DNA from: Zygnema cylindricum
Taxonomy: Eukaryota > Streptophyta > Zygnematophyceae > Zygnematales > Zygnemataceae
NCBI GenBank assembly: GCA_037447655.1
Contig: JBBHKE010001855.1
Location: 41,001 to 105,000 of the forward strand
DNA length: 64,000 bases
Direction of reading: 5' to 3'
Shown: positions 11,894 to 22,012 of the stretch, one piece after another
How positions within the stretch are numbered: the stretch's first letter is position 1
Layout of the letters: each line of letters starts with the position of its first letter
Position numbers and translations under genes: made by a program
The notes under the pieces: generated by a model
What the model was told of the DNA's origin: nothing
The model's input: only the letters and a program-made list of their open reading frames with translations
Database searches by the model: none

Positions 11894-14800
11894 GGTCACG
11901 GGCCCGCCTTCACGAATTCCGGTCTTTGATGGACGTGAATATCTATATTGGGCAGATTTGGTTAAGTCTTACTTCAAGCAAGTGAAACTTATTGATGTGT
12001 TAAATGGATCATTGGCAGAATCTGATGCCAGTTTTGATCAGAAAAATGACCAGGCTTTGCATTTAGTAAAGCTTATGATATCAAAAGAATTGCATATGAC
12101 ATATATTAATGTTGCAAAGGCATCAGATTTGTGGGATGCATTGAAATCTTCTTATGTTAAAGCTAGTGACCAGCATGAGATTATAACTGCTGGTCAAATC
12201 TATGAGTATAAGTACACAGGTGGTAGCATGGTGGAATACACTAATCGGTTTCGAATGTTACTGTCAGAAAATGCATGTTCTGGGGGGACTTTCTCCCCTT
12301 ATCATCAGGCCATGATTCTCCTAAAGGGGCTTCCTAATGAATATAAAGGAGCCTCAGATGAAATGAAAAAATTGTCTAAACCTCTTTGGAATTTGCAAAC
12401 AGCTATAGAGTTTATCTTGGCAGAAGAGGCTACTCAGACAGTTTTAGGATTTGGAAAACCAGCTGTAGCATTTACGGCTCAGTTTCAGAGGGAAAATAGA
12501 TATCAAGGGAATCAGTTTAATCCTCAGTTTGAGAAATGTGTTTATTGCTATACTGATGGTCACTCCTTCAGAGCTTGTCCTTTGTATATAAAAGCTCTTG
12601 AAACAGGTACCTTTCGGAAAGGATGGAGACACCGCGGACCTCCCATTTCCCAAAAACCTCCGAATAAAATTGTTGCATTTTCAGCGGAGGATACGGAATT
12701 GGAGAAGAAAAAGACCGAGGAAACGACACCTGATGTGATCAGTTTTCCAAAAACTGATGACAAAGAGTTCTTTGCTCTCGCCAAACTCGACATGATGGAA
12801 GGAGAAAAGGACCTCGGATGGATAATGGATTCCGGCAGCTCTTCACACATGTGTTGGAACAAGTCTTGGTTTAAGGAAATGTCTTCTATTCCTTTACGTC
12901 AGATCTTTTATGCTTGTGGCTATGCTGTTGAATCAAATGCCAAAGGAAACATAGATCTCGATTGTGTGATAGATGGAAAGGTTGTTAAGAGAACTTTGTA
13001 TGATGTCTTGTATGTTCCAAAGTTCAAGAAAAATCTGTTTTCTACGTCAGTAGCTGAAAGCAAAGGCTTTGAGGTTCTCCAGAAAAATGGCAAGAAAATA
13101 GTGAGCAAGAATGGAAGAGTAGCTCTAGTAGGAACTAGAGGCCCAAACTTTTTGTACCGCATGGACCTGGCTAATAAAATTGATTTTGCGTACTCCAGTG
13201 TCCTATGTGATAATGTTTTGTGGCATAAAAGGCTTGGTCATGTGCACCATGAGAGACTTACTAAGATGATAAACCATAATATGATAGAGGGAGTCAAGCT
13301 TGGTCAAAAAGAGTCCCATGTTTGTGATGGTTGTGCTCTCGGAAAGCTTCACAAGCTTCCTCTACCACAAGTTTTTGATCATCGAGCCACAGATCTCCTT
13401 GGTATTATTCACTCTGATGTCTTCGGCCCTTCCAAAGTTCCCTCTCTTGGTAGCAGCCGCTTCTTTGTCACCTTTACAGACGATTACTCCCGATATAGTC
13501 GCCTATACTTCATGAAGGAGAAGGGAGAAGTCTTCACTCACTTTAAGCACTACAAAATCTGGGCGGAGAAACTTCACGGCAAATCTATTCTTGCTTTGCG
13601 AACGGATAATGGTGGAGAGTATGTATCTCATGCATTTGCTGATTTTTTGAAAGAGAATGGCATCTCTCGTGAATTTACTGCTCCGTACACACCGGAACAA
13701 AATGGTGTTGCCGAGAGACTTAATCGGACTTTGACTGAATGTGCTCGATCTATGATGGCCGATAAAGGTGTGGATCCAAAGTTTTGGGGGGAAGCTTTTC
13801 ATTGTGCTTCTTATATCAGAAATAGAGTGGAAACCCGGGCTGTTAGGGGTAAGACACCTTATGAAGTTTGGACAGGCAAAAAGCCAAATGTTAGTCATTT
13901 TAGAGTTTTTGGTAGCAAATGTTTTATCTTGGATAATCTTCCTAATTGGAAGCTTAGTCCAAAATCTGTACCTGGCGTCTTTTTAGGCTATGATGATGAA
14001 TCTGCAGGTTATAGAGTGTATAATCCTCAGAGAGGATGTCTTCAAACAGCCAGGAATATTCAGATTAAAGAAGAAAGTCAATCTGTTGATGTTTTTAGCA
14101 TGGATGCAGCTGAAAGGAAAGAGAAAATACAAGAGTATATCATTCTTGAGCAGGTACCTTTTACTCCATCCTCTTCTACTTCTTCTACCTCTCTCCCAAA
14201 TGCCTCTAGGCCGTCTAATACTCCTTCTGTCGATGCTCCTCCGAATACACGCCTTGTGCGGCAATCTAAGGAACCAACCGTTCCCGCGTCAGATTTTCCG
14301 GGGGGAAGAAGGCAAAGTAGCCGCCTTCGAGGCGACCGAGTTGAGAGTGCTTTTTCTACAAGCACAGGGGAGCCGCTTACTATTCATGAAGCTTTTTCCG
14401 TTCCTGAAAAGGATCATTGGATCTCGGCTGCAAATGAAGAGATAAAGTCAATTATGGAAGCCCAAACTTGGGAACTTGTGGAGCTCCCACCGAACAGGAA
14501 AGCTATCGGTTGTAAGTGGGTCTTCAAATTAAAATTGAATCCTGATAATACAATTGAGAGATATAAAGCTAGACTGGTTGCTAAGGGATTTAGCCAAAAG
14601 GAGGGAATTGACTATGAAGAGACCTTCTCTCCTGTGGTTCGCTTTCCTACTGTTAGAGTTTTGCTATCTCTTGCCGCAATAGAAGATATGGAATTGCATC
14701 AGATGGATGTTAAGACAGCTTTCTTGCATGGTGATTTGGAGGAAGTAATTTATATGAAGCAGCCAGAGATGTATGCAGAAAAAGGGAAAGAAAATCTGGT

Positions 14801-15947
14801 CTGTAAACTGTTGAAGTCCCTTTATGGTCTGAAACAGGCTCCGAGGCAATGGAACCTGAAATTAGATGAGTTTTTAACCAATCTAGGCTTTACCAGGATC
14901 AGTTCAGATCACTCAGTCTATGTAATGCAAGGTGATGATGGAGTGATTTATGTGGCAGTTTATGTAGATGATTTGCTACTAATTAGCAAATCCATCAATG
15001 AGATTAATAAAATAAAATCAGCTTTGAATTCCCGGTTTGAAATGAAAGACTTGGGTGAGGCTAAGTATATTCTAGGAATTCAAGTAGAAAGAGACAGGAA
15101 ACAGAAAATTATTTATTTAACTCAAAAGGAAGCAATCAAGAACATGTTAGAAAAGTTTGGCATGTCGGACGCAAAGGGGAGTGCCACTCCTATGGAATTC
15201 AGGCAGAAATTGGAAGGCACGGAAACGGATGGTGGTGTTTTGGTTGATGGTTTCTTAGATTCAGGGGAGGCAGATTCTATGTCCTCCATTCCTTACAGGC
15301 AGATTGTCGGAAGCCTCATTTATTTCATGAATTGTACTCGTCCCGACATCGCAGCAGCGGTTGGAGCCTTAAGCCGAAGCCTTCAGAATCCAAGGAAATC
15401 AGACTATGAGGCAGCAAAGAGAGTTCTTCGTTATCTTGCAGGAACTCAAAATCTTAGACTCTCTCTCGGTGGAGAGGAAGTCAAAATTCATACATGGAGC
15501 GATGCGAGCTACGGAGATATGCCGAGCCGACGCTCCACCACCGGATACATTTTGAAGATCGGAAGTGGAACTTGCTGCTGGAGCAGCAAACTTCAGAAGG
15601 TAACGGCTCAGTCTACCATGGAGGCTGAGTACATGGCTGCTAGCTCGGCAGTTAAAGAGTTACTTTGGGTAAAGTCTCTTCTCCAAGAGCTTCTCTTTAT
15701 GCAATCTGGACCACAGATAGTGTGGTGTGATAATCAGGCAGCAATCGCTATTGCATCTAATCCCAGTCATCACTTTAAGAGTAAGCACATTGATATCAAG
15801 CTACACTTTGTAAGAGAAAAGGTGATGGGAAAAGTCTTGAAGTTGAGTTATTTACCGAATGAGCAAATGGTGGCTGATATGATGACGAAACCCTTACCTG
15901 CTCCCAAATTGAAGTTTTGTAGAGAGGCATGTGGACTGAGTGACTAG
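11838..15947 (+). CDS. Copia B gag-pol polyprotein, intact
   Basis: An uninterrupted frame gives 1369 residues from the ATG at 11838. The frame is open upstream to 11682, but this start matches the family A gag start and precedes the conserved V-x-G-P-P-S motif. Order: Gag helical domain (about 30-210); zinc knuckle CVYCYTDGHSFRAC from residue 234 (C-X2-C-X4-H-X4-C); aspartic protease DSGSS at D331; HHCC finger (WHKRLGHVHH...CDGC, about 455-505); integrase triad D527, D590, E626 (62 and 35 residue spacings); RT (about 875-1120) with YVDD at 1042-1045; RNase H (about 1218-1350) with D1222 and the STMEAEYMA motif. All visible catalytic residues are kept and the length is usual for Ty1/copia. 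It would form virus-like particles, reverse-transcribe and integrate element copies. Whether it is expressed is unknown. Confidence 0.95.
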   Translation: MTTAASSSSSVPTLVSEQQVTGPPSRIPVFDGREYLYWADLVKSYFKQVKLIDVLNGSLAESDASFDQKNDQALHLVKLMISKELHMTYINVAKASDLWDALKSSYVKASDQHEIITAGQIYEYKYTGGSMVEYTNRFRMLLSENACSGGTFSPYHQAMILLKGLPNEYKGASDEMKKLSKPLWNLQTAIEFILAEEATQTVLGFGKPAVAFTAQFQRENRYQGNQFNPQFEKCVYCYTDGHSFRACPLYIKALETGTFRKGWRHRGPPISQKPPNKIVAFSAEDTELEKKKTEETTPDVISFPKTDDKEFFALAKLDMMEGEKDLGWIMDSGSSSHMCWNKSWFKEMSSIPLRQIFYACGYAVESNAKGNIDLDCVIDGKVVKRTLYDVLYVPKFKKNLFSTSVAESKGFEVLQKNGKKIVSKNGRVALVGTRGPNFLYRMDLANKIDFAYSSVLCDNVLWHKRLGHVHHERLTKMINHNMIEGVKLGQKESHVCDGCALGKLHKLPLPQVFDHRATDLLGIIHSDVFGPSKVPSLGSSRFFVTFTDDYSRYSRLYFMKEKGEVFTHFKHYKIWAEKLHGKSILALRTDNGGEYVSHAFADFLKENGISREFTAPYTPEQNGVAERLNRTLTECARSMMADKGVDPKFWGEAFHCASYIRNRVETRAVRGKTPYEVWTGKKPNVSHFRVFGSKCFILDNLPNWKLSPKSVPGVFLGYDDESAGYRVYNPQRGCLQTARNIQIKEESQSVDVFSMDAAERKEKIQEYIILEQVPFTPSSSTSSTSLPNASRPSNTPSVDAPPNTRLVRQSKEPTVPASDFPGGRRQSSRLRGDRVESAFSTSTGEPLTIHEAFSVPEKDHWISAANEEIKSIMEAQTWELVELPPNRKAIGCKWVFKLKLNPDNTIERYKARLVAKGFSQKEGIDYEETFSPVVRFPTVRVLLSLAAIEDMELHQMDVKTAFLHGDLEEVIYMKQPEMYAEKGKENLVCKLLKSLYGLKQAPRQWNLKLDEFLTNLGFTRISSDHSVYVMQGDDGVIYVAVYVDDLLLISKSINEINKIKSALNSRFEMKDLGEAKYILGIQVERDRKQKIIYLTQKEAIKNMLEKFGMSDAKGSATPMEFRQKLEGTETDGGVLVDGFLDSGEADSMSSIPYRQIVGSLIYFMNCTRPDIAAAVGALSRSLQNPRKSDYEAAKRVLRYLAGTQNLRLSLGGEEVKIHTWSDASYGDMPSRRSTTGYILKIGSGTCCWSSKLQKVTAQSTMEAEYMAASSAVKELLWVKSLLQELLFMQSGPQIVWCDNQAAIAIASNPSHHFKSKHIDIKLHFVREKVMGKVLKLSYLPNEQMVADMMTKPLPAPKLKFCREACGLSD
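11894..11906 (+). other. Presumed primer-binding site of copia B
   Basis: GGTCACGGGCCCG stands where family A has GGTTATGGGCCCA, with the same flanking protein context (Q-V-x-G-P-P-S). It has three mismatches to the initiator tRNA-Met anticodon arm. No other plausible site is seen after the LTR. Confidence 0.45.
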
Positions 15948-15954
15948 CAGAGTC

Positions 15955-15970
15955 TAAAGCTTTAGGGGAG
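15955..15970 (+). other. Polypurine tract of copia B
   Basis: A purine-rich run ending TTTAGGGGAG directly precedes the 3' LTR start TGTTG at 15971. It is partly interrupted by pyrimidines. Confidence 0.6.
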
Positions 15971-16230
15971 TGTTGTTTTTAGAAAGCTTTAGTCCTCTTT
16001 ATGCCTCAGCTGTGAGAGAGAGAGCTGTTCAGGACTTAAGCTATTTTTGGTTGAGTTCGGTTCAGTACTTACCGAAATTAGTGTGACAGTGAAGTTGGGA
16101 GTTCACGGTTCATTCACACTTGGGACACGTGTCGTCACTTGGGAGAATGCGTGAATATGTCCTCCGTGGACGTACGGAAATTCGGCAGGACCACTGGACT
16201 TCGTGAAGTCAATTCTACGGTGCCAAATCC
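15971..16230 (+). repeat. 3' LTR of copia B, truncated
   Basis: These 260 bp match 11154-11413 without a visible difference. After TGCCAAATCC the sequence changes to family A protease DNA on the other strand. The remaining 480 bp or so of the LTR and any target-site duplication are lost. Confidence 0.92.
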
Positions 16231-17446
16231 TTCTTATCTTAGTGAACAGGTGCCTATCCTTACACATGTGCATGGAGGCACCTGAATCTATGATCCAGCC
16301 TGCTTCACCTTTCAATCCACCGTAAGCACATTTCTGCCTTCGTGGAATTTCGACCTCGTTTTTCGCCTCCAATTCCTCATCCAAAAGGAGCACATCGTCC
16401 TCATCCTCGGATTCCACCTCATATACCTGTGTCACAAGGGCCTTTTTCTTTCCTCTCGAGGTACCACCGGTCTGCCCGTCCTTTAGCCGAAGCTCGGTTA
16501 GCTTAGTGCACTCTGCCATATAGTTCCCCGGTTTCTTACAAAAATGACATAAACCTTTGTGAGCCCTTTGTCCGAACTCGTCGGCCTGATTTTTCTGCTC
16601 CCTTCCCCCATAGTTTCCGACCAGTTTCCGAGAATCCTTGTTCCTCCTATCGGTCAAAGTTGCCAAGGCTCGGCCACTCTTTCCTCCCTTTTTGATCTCA
16701 ATCGTATTCTTCCGAACGAGAATCATCCCTACCACTGAGTTCCATATCCACCTTGAGTCCGGCAAGTCCTACACGCGATTGACTATGTTCTCGAACTCAT
16801 CGGGGAACTTCATCAGTAAATAGTTAACCTTTTCTTTTTCACTAAAATCTTTTCCCGCACTCTCCAGCTCCATGAAGAGTGTAGCAAGCTCATTGCAAAA
16901 ATCCAACATTTTCCCCCCTTTGTATACAAATTCCTTTACTTTCTGATCAGCCAACTGTTGTTGCTGAATCGTACCACTTCGGTACATCTCTATAAGAGCC
17001 ATCCACAGATCGGATGCCCTTTCTACATGCAAATGAGGACATGCAAGTCCTTGAGTAAGATGGTGAAGGATGAAGTGCTTTGCTGCCATATTGTTGAAAT
17101 CCCAGGTTTGAGTATCATTCTCCTTGTTCCTCGGAATAGGTGACATGAATGTTGAACTGGTTGCTATTGGTGTGGTCGTCTCCTTCTCCGCTCCATTGTC
17201 CACCACCTCTCCTTCCTTTATCTCCTCCGTTGAAGATGGACCTGCTTTCTTTGTGAATCTGCTTCCTTCAAACCCTGGAGGAATTTTGAGACTTGATGGA
17301 CGCCCCAATCTTCCACTCACTATCCCCCATAACATTTTTTCGCTTAGAGCTCCTATCATCATACTTTCCCAGTATATGAAGCCAGTTCCATTAAATATTG
17401 GTACCTTAGAGGGTGGGCCCATAACCCAAAACTCTGAGACCTCCAT
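16231..17446 (-). pseudogene. copia A2 gag and protease fragment
   Basis: Read on the minus strand from the ATG at 17446, inside the LTR. The N-terminus MEVSEFWVMGPPSKVP spans the LTR end and the primer-binding site. The Gag domain follows (FILHHLTQGLACPHLHVERA, then NYLLMKFPDEFENIVNRV near 16770), then a zinc knuckle CHFCKKPGNYMAEC with intact C-X2-C-X4-N-X4-C spacing but Asn for His. The protease motif WIIDSGASMHMC is intact near 16290. Stops near 16766 separate two long frames. Everything after protease is gone. It is the best reference here for what the A1 protease looked like before the microsatellite grew. Confidence 0.9.
17414..17426 (-). other. Primer-binding site of copia A2
   Basis: On the minus strand GGTTATGGGCCCA directly follows the LTR. 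It is a perfect match to the 13-nt complement of the initiator tRNA-Met anticodon arm and encodes V-M-G-P in gag. Confidence 0.78.
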
Positions 17447-18473
17447 AAGTCCTCATAGGGGACAGCTTCCAAGAAGCCTCTAGGATAACCCTGACCCCTT
17501 TGTGTTTCATCAAGAACAACTGCCACCCTGACAGACAAAAACTCTGACTAACGTCAACCCTGTGAAGGCAAGACTCCCTTGAATCGATAGCAAAAATAAT
17601 CTCTGAATTTGCTCCCCTGAGCAATAAGTTATGGAGGGTCAAAGTTGGCCATTTGTACAGAAGCTCTTTGGGAGAGAGGGTCCTATCTCCTAATTTTTCT
17701 AAGTCCTTTCGCTTTCACAGACTCTATCTACTGATGTACGGAGCCAATTAGATTACTCCTTGTCGGTATACTTTCTGTACGGACATTGTACGACATGGCG
17801 TAAAAGTCGACACGTGGTATCTCCGGATTGACTCCCTTAATCCTCGGAGATGTCGCGATCCAATGTCATTCCGCCACGTGTCATCCGATGTGGCGATGAT
17901 CAAAAACCGCCAAAATTATCTTCCGCTATCTCGGCGTTGAATTTCGACCGTCCGACTAAATTTACAATTAATCCTAGTCGTAATAAATACATGTCCGGTG
18001 TTCGTTTCGTAAAGAAATAAATGCGCGGTATTTGTTTCTTATACGTACCCTAATCCGTACTTTTACATTACTATATCTATGTCTCCCGTAAAACTATTTC
18101 AGTTAAATGAACTATCCTACGTATTAGTGTTTAATTAATTATCAATCCCTATAATACGTAACACTATCTCTAGACTTAACGGTTAGAGCTACCACCTACC
18201 GGCTGATTACCGGCCGGCAAGTTCCAGGATCAAATCTTGGATGCGGCACATATATTTTAGTAAATATATTCTAAATTATTAATAAACTAATATTTATATC
18301 CCGTAAACCTCTGGATAGCCTAGGTAGCCATGGCTCTAGCTTCCTCTCCAATTTCTCAGTGACTACGACAAGTTTGAGAGTTGGAGAGAGAAGTTAGAGG
18401 TAGACTGCCTCAACTTCTTTCTATATTTCTATTCAGACCTAGAAAATACTTTAAAAGACCATTAATTTCTACA
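17427..18473 (-). repeat. 5' LTR of copia A2
   Basis: The LTR is 1047 bp; on the minus strand it starts TGTAGAAATTAATG. The last two bases read TG where the other family A LTRs end in CA. It aligns with 20985-21996 and is the left partner in the duplication described for 17427-24729. Confidence 0.85.
18172..18250 (+). other. tRNA-like segment in the A2 LTR, antisense to the element
   Basis: A D-arm/A-box-like GGTTAGAGCT (18181) and a T-arm-like CCAGGATCAAATCTTGG (about 18224-18240) have roughly tRNA spacing. No full cloverleaf or acceptor stem is evident, so this is not called a tRNA gene. The same feature recurs at 21702, 47125 and 52508. Confidence 0.4.
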
Positions 18474-18489
18474 ACGATGACCTCACGGG

Positions 18490-19638
18490 TTGCGATATGG
18501 AGCCTCCAAAGGCTCATCATGCTCGAACATTTCTGTCTGGAGCCTGGAACATCGGAGTAGGGGACAGTCGCAGGAAACTCCGCTCTACCACATCCTCACA
18601 GAGAAAGGACAAACAGCTGATGGAACCAAAAGACCACAGCCGCAAGCCACAGGCCCTTTATCCTTCAAACCGCGAGCTATCTTTCAAAATAGTGACATTA
18701 GGCTGGGCCCAAAACTGACCCATCCGCCTCCTCCGGCTCTAAAGAAACTTCTTTATGGTTTAGAGGATTACAAGAAACCACAGCCGGAAAAGGATGCTTT
18801 GACCGCTGAAATAGATAAAGAATCGTTCAACCGATACTTGGCTGAAAAACCACTAACAGATCCACCAATTACACCTTCAACTAGGAATTCTGACGCAGAG
18901 AGTGAGGAAGAAGGGGGTAAGAAAAAGGAGAAATCGGAAGACGAGAACTCACCCATTTCATCGCCAAAAGCTCACCCTCCTTCCTCTCAACCGGCAGTTA
19001 TGCTAGTACGACATCTGATTCCCTACGCCCTGACTCATGTCACAACGCTAGCTTCCTTCTACAATTTGCCCGGAGAAATCCTCATCCAGGCACTGGGGGA
19101 AGAGATTCACACCAGGAGGGAAAGGGTCGCGTTGGCAGAACTACCCAAGACAGTCTTCATGTTGGCGAAAACGAAAACGTCTATGGCGGATACAGATTAT
19201 AAGGCCCCGTCGGTGGCTCTTATTCTTAACACAACAGGTAATTTTAAACTTAATGGATACGGCAGGTATCAAGATGTAGTGGTGGTTACCGGAGCCCTCC
19301 CTAATCTTATAACAATATCAGCGTTATAGCAAATGCCCAAGGAATTCAGGCAAAAAATCAGTCTAAGTGACATATGCCTGAGTACGGTCAGCAGTGGGAG
19401 CCAACCAGTATATGGCATCATTAAAGTAATGGAAATCGAATTTGCGGATGACACAAGCCAACACGTACAAATTCAGCTCCCTTTCCTCGTGGTGGAAGGA
19501 AAGAAATTTGAAATTATGTTGGGTATGGCTACGTGGACAAGGTTGAACATGGAGTTGAATATATGGAAGGAACAATTTACATTTCCACACCCGGAGGATC
19601 CGAAGAGCACCAAAGTGGTGGTTCCTTTGGATTTATGA
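18490..19638 (+). pseudogene. gypsy protease region, copy 1
   Basis: The frame 18490-19329 holds a proline-rich and then acidic/lysine-rich linker (SEEEGGKKKEKSEDE). It ends in a retropepsin core (GRYQDVVVVTGALPNLI near 19260-19310), a TAG stop at 19327, and the second half of the protease (PVYGIIKVMEIEF...LPFLVVEGKKFEIMLG, 19333-19638). Retropepsins of this group have D-T-G/S-G-A at the active site. Here the aspartate position reads Val (GTT), a one-base change from GAT. The linker may be the C-terminal end of Gag. Copy 2 has the same Val, so the change came before the duplication. Confidence 0.75.
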
Positions 19639-19917
19639 AACTGGGGGAAAACAACTTTTCCGGTGTCTAGATGCTATCTTGTGTACTCTGCATCAACGCC
19701 TTCGGAGCTGTTCGAAGACTCCACCGTTATCGCTGATTCCATCTAGCAATTCCCAATATCCAAGCGGTGGGAAATAAAGTGTCAAAACAGATTGGTACAA
19801 GCCACACTTCGATGGGAAGTGGACAAGAGCTTTGCCGCCATATCACCCAAGAAAACAAAGTTCATCCAGTCAGAACTTCCAACAGTTCTTAACAAAGGGT
19901 AGGACTTCAACTGAAAA

Positions 19918-20925
19918 GTGATGTCACTAGAGATCCCGCCCTCAAGACTAAGAATTCTATCGTTATTCTTGTGCATTAGTTCCAACTTGGAAGCCGTCCT
20001 AATAGTTGGATACCAAGTAGAAACATACTCAGCAGTCGAGATTGACTCAGACGCCCGTGTAGTCAATGAGTATCGAATGCAACAGCTGCACCAACTTTAC
20101 CCACAGCAACTCTCGGTGTTTGCCATGTCTAACTCTCACCGCACGCTTCCCCAGAATGTGTACAACATCATGGATTCACATTTGGAGAAGCTTGGAATGG
20201 TAGATCTAGTGGTCGCTAGATGGCCTTGCCAGGGGTATTCGTTAGCGGGACAAGGCAAAGGACACCAGAATGTCAGTAGCATAACATTTTTTCAGATGAC
20301 TCGAGTGATACCAGGGTTACAAGAACGCTAGGACACACCTGTGGGGTGCGTTTTGGAAAATGTTCACCCCACATATGATAAAAGGAAACAAGTGGTCAAA
20401 TTAGAACGAAGTGACCAAGGATCTGGGAACTCCAATAGTGTTTGATACAGCTCAGATCGGATTAAGAGCCCACAGAGTTCGGGTTTATTGGACCAACTTC
20501 GTTCCTCTTCCCATCCTCCACCAGCTGTTGAAAACAAAGGTTCCGGATCCAAACATCACATTTTAACGGATTCTCAGACCAGGGCGAATGGCTATCCTGT
20601 GACCACAGCCGACCGAGCACCCTTTTTCTGTTGCAATAAATCCGGAAATACAGGGAAGGCCCTACAAACCTGGTATCTTTCCATAACAGCCATGCTTATC
20701 GGAAAGGTGTACCAGGGATGATCTTTCACAGTACGCCCGCTACGTGAAAACACTAAGTATTAAGGAACGCGAACGAACAATGGGATTTTGACCGGCAACC
20801 ACAACAGCACCAAGGGTCTCAGCCTCAAATAGGTGCAGTTTAATTTGGAAACGTATGGATTTGAATGCAATTTCATGGGTATTGCAACAATTTGAGGCAT
20901 TCTCCAGCCTCTTGTCTCCAAAATC
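19918..20925 (+). pseudogene. C5-cytosine DNA methyltransferase domain in gypsy pol, copy 1
   Basis: The domain would methylate cytosine in DNA using S-adenosylmethionine. Motifs occur in canonical order. Motif I is a degenerate ILSLFLCISSNLEAV (about 19951), its Gly-rich loop lost. Motif II is YSAVEIDSDARVV. Motif IV is DLVVARWPCQGYSLAG with the catalytic Cys codon at 20227-20229. A GKGHQN...FFQMTRVIPGLQ helix follows, then motif VI CVLENV (20347-20364) and motif VIII GLRAHRVRVYWTNF (20459-20500). C-terminal elements are KERERTMGF near 20760 and a motif X-like RCSLI...MDLNAISWVLQ near 20840-20890. Stops at 20329 (TAG), 20563 and 20605 and a frameshift near 20405 kill it. The span of about 330 residues is a whole catalytic domain. 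It lies between protease and RT, so it was part of the element's polyprotein. The subfamily (DNMT1/CMT-like or DNMT3/DRM-like) is not settled. Confidence 0.85.
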
Positions 20926-20984
20926 ATAGACAAAATACCTTGAAGCTCCACAGTTGTTGGCCATGCAAGCGACTCTAAAGCTTG

Positions 20985-21996
20985 AGGGGAGGATAACCCT
21001 ACCCTTTGTGTTTCAGCAAAAACAACTGCCACCCTGACAGATAAAAACTCTGACCAACTTCACCTTGTGAAGGTAAGACTCCCTTGAGTCGATAGCAAAA
21101 AAAATCTCTGAATTTGCTCCCCTGAGTAGTAAATTAGGGAGGGTCAAAGTTGACATTTTGTATAGAAGCTCTCTGGGAGAGAGGGTCGTATCTCCTAATT
21201 TTTCTAAGTTCTATCTCTCTCACAGACTCTATCTATTGATGTACGGAGCCAATCAGATTACTCCTCCGTACACAAAAGTACAACTGTCAGTGTACTTTCT
21301 GTACGGAAATTGTACGACATGGCCTAAATGTCGACACGTGGTATCTCCGAATTGGCTCCCTTAATCCTCGGAGATGCCGCGATCCAATGTCATTCCGCCA
21401 CGTGTCATCTGATATGGCGATGATCAAAAACCGCAGAAATTCTCTTCCGCGATCTCGACGTTGAATTTCGGCCGTCCGACTAAATTTACATTTAATCGTA
21501 GCCGTAATAAATTCATGCCCGGTATTCGTTTCGTAAAGAAATAAATGCGCGGTATTCGTTTCTTATACGTACCGTAATCCGTGCTTTTACATTACTGGAT
21601 CTATGTCTCACGTAAAACTATTTACGTTAAATGAACTATGCTACGTATTAGTAATTAATTAATTATCAATCCCTATAATACGTAACACTATCTCTAGACT
21701 TAACGGTTAGAGCTACCACCTACCGGCTGATTACCAGCCGACAAGTTCCAGGATCAAATCTTGGAGGCGGCACATATATTTTAGTAAATATATTCTAAAT
21801 TATAAATAAACTAATATTTATATCCCGTAAACCTCTGGATAGCCTAGGTAGCCATGGCTCTAGCTCCCTCTCCAATTTCTCAGTGATTGCGACAAGTTTG
21901 AGAGTTGGAGAGAGAAGTTAGAGGTAGACTGCCTCGGCTTCTTTCTATATTTCTATTCAGACCTAGAAAAGACTTTAAAAGACCATTAATTTCTAC
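20985..21996 (-). repeat. Recombinant family A LTR between the duplicated segments
   Basis: It starts after the shared junction GCTTGAGGGGAGGATAACCC and ends TTAATTTCTACA, like the A2 LTR. It lacks the U5 end that carries the gag start. A tRNA-like segment lies at 21702-21775. Confidence 0.85.
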
Positions 21997-22012
21997 AATG
22001 ATGACCTCACGG

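Larger units (their letters stand above)
11154..16230 (+). mobile_element. Ty1/copia LTR retrotransposon, family B, nearly complete and young
   Basis: A 5' LTR (11154-11893), a complete gag-pol frame, a polypurine tract and the first 260 bp of a 3' LTR are present. Those 260 bp appear identical to 11154-11413, and the coding frame is open throughout, so insertion was recent. The 3' LTR stops at 16230, where family A DNA begins. The left flank is gypsy gag, so the element landed in, or recombined into, the gypsy element. Confidence 0.94.
16231..18473 (-). mobile_element. Copia family A copy 2 (A2), minus strand, 3'-truncated
   Basis: It keeps a 5' LTR (17427-18473), a primer-binding site and gag through the start of protease. 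Integrase, RT, RNase H and the other LTR are missing. The cut at 16231 falls just after the protease segment LFTKIRR and abuts the broken copia B LTR. Confidence 0.9.

Noticed and set aside
18474-20984. A host methyltransferase gene captured between two copia LTRs
   Set aside because: The segment is joined to a gypsy protease on one side and, after copy 2, to RT on the other, so it belongs to the gypsy pol region rather than to a host gene.
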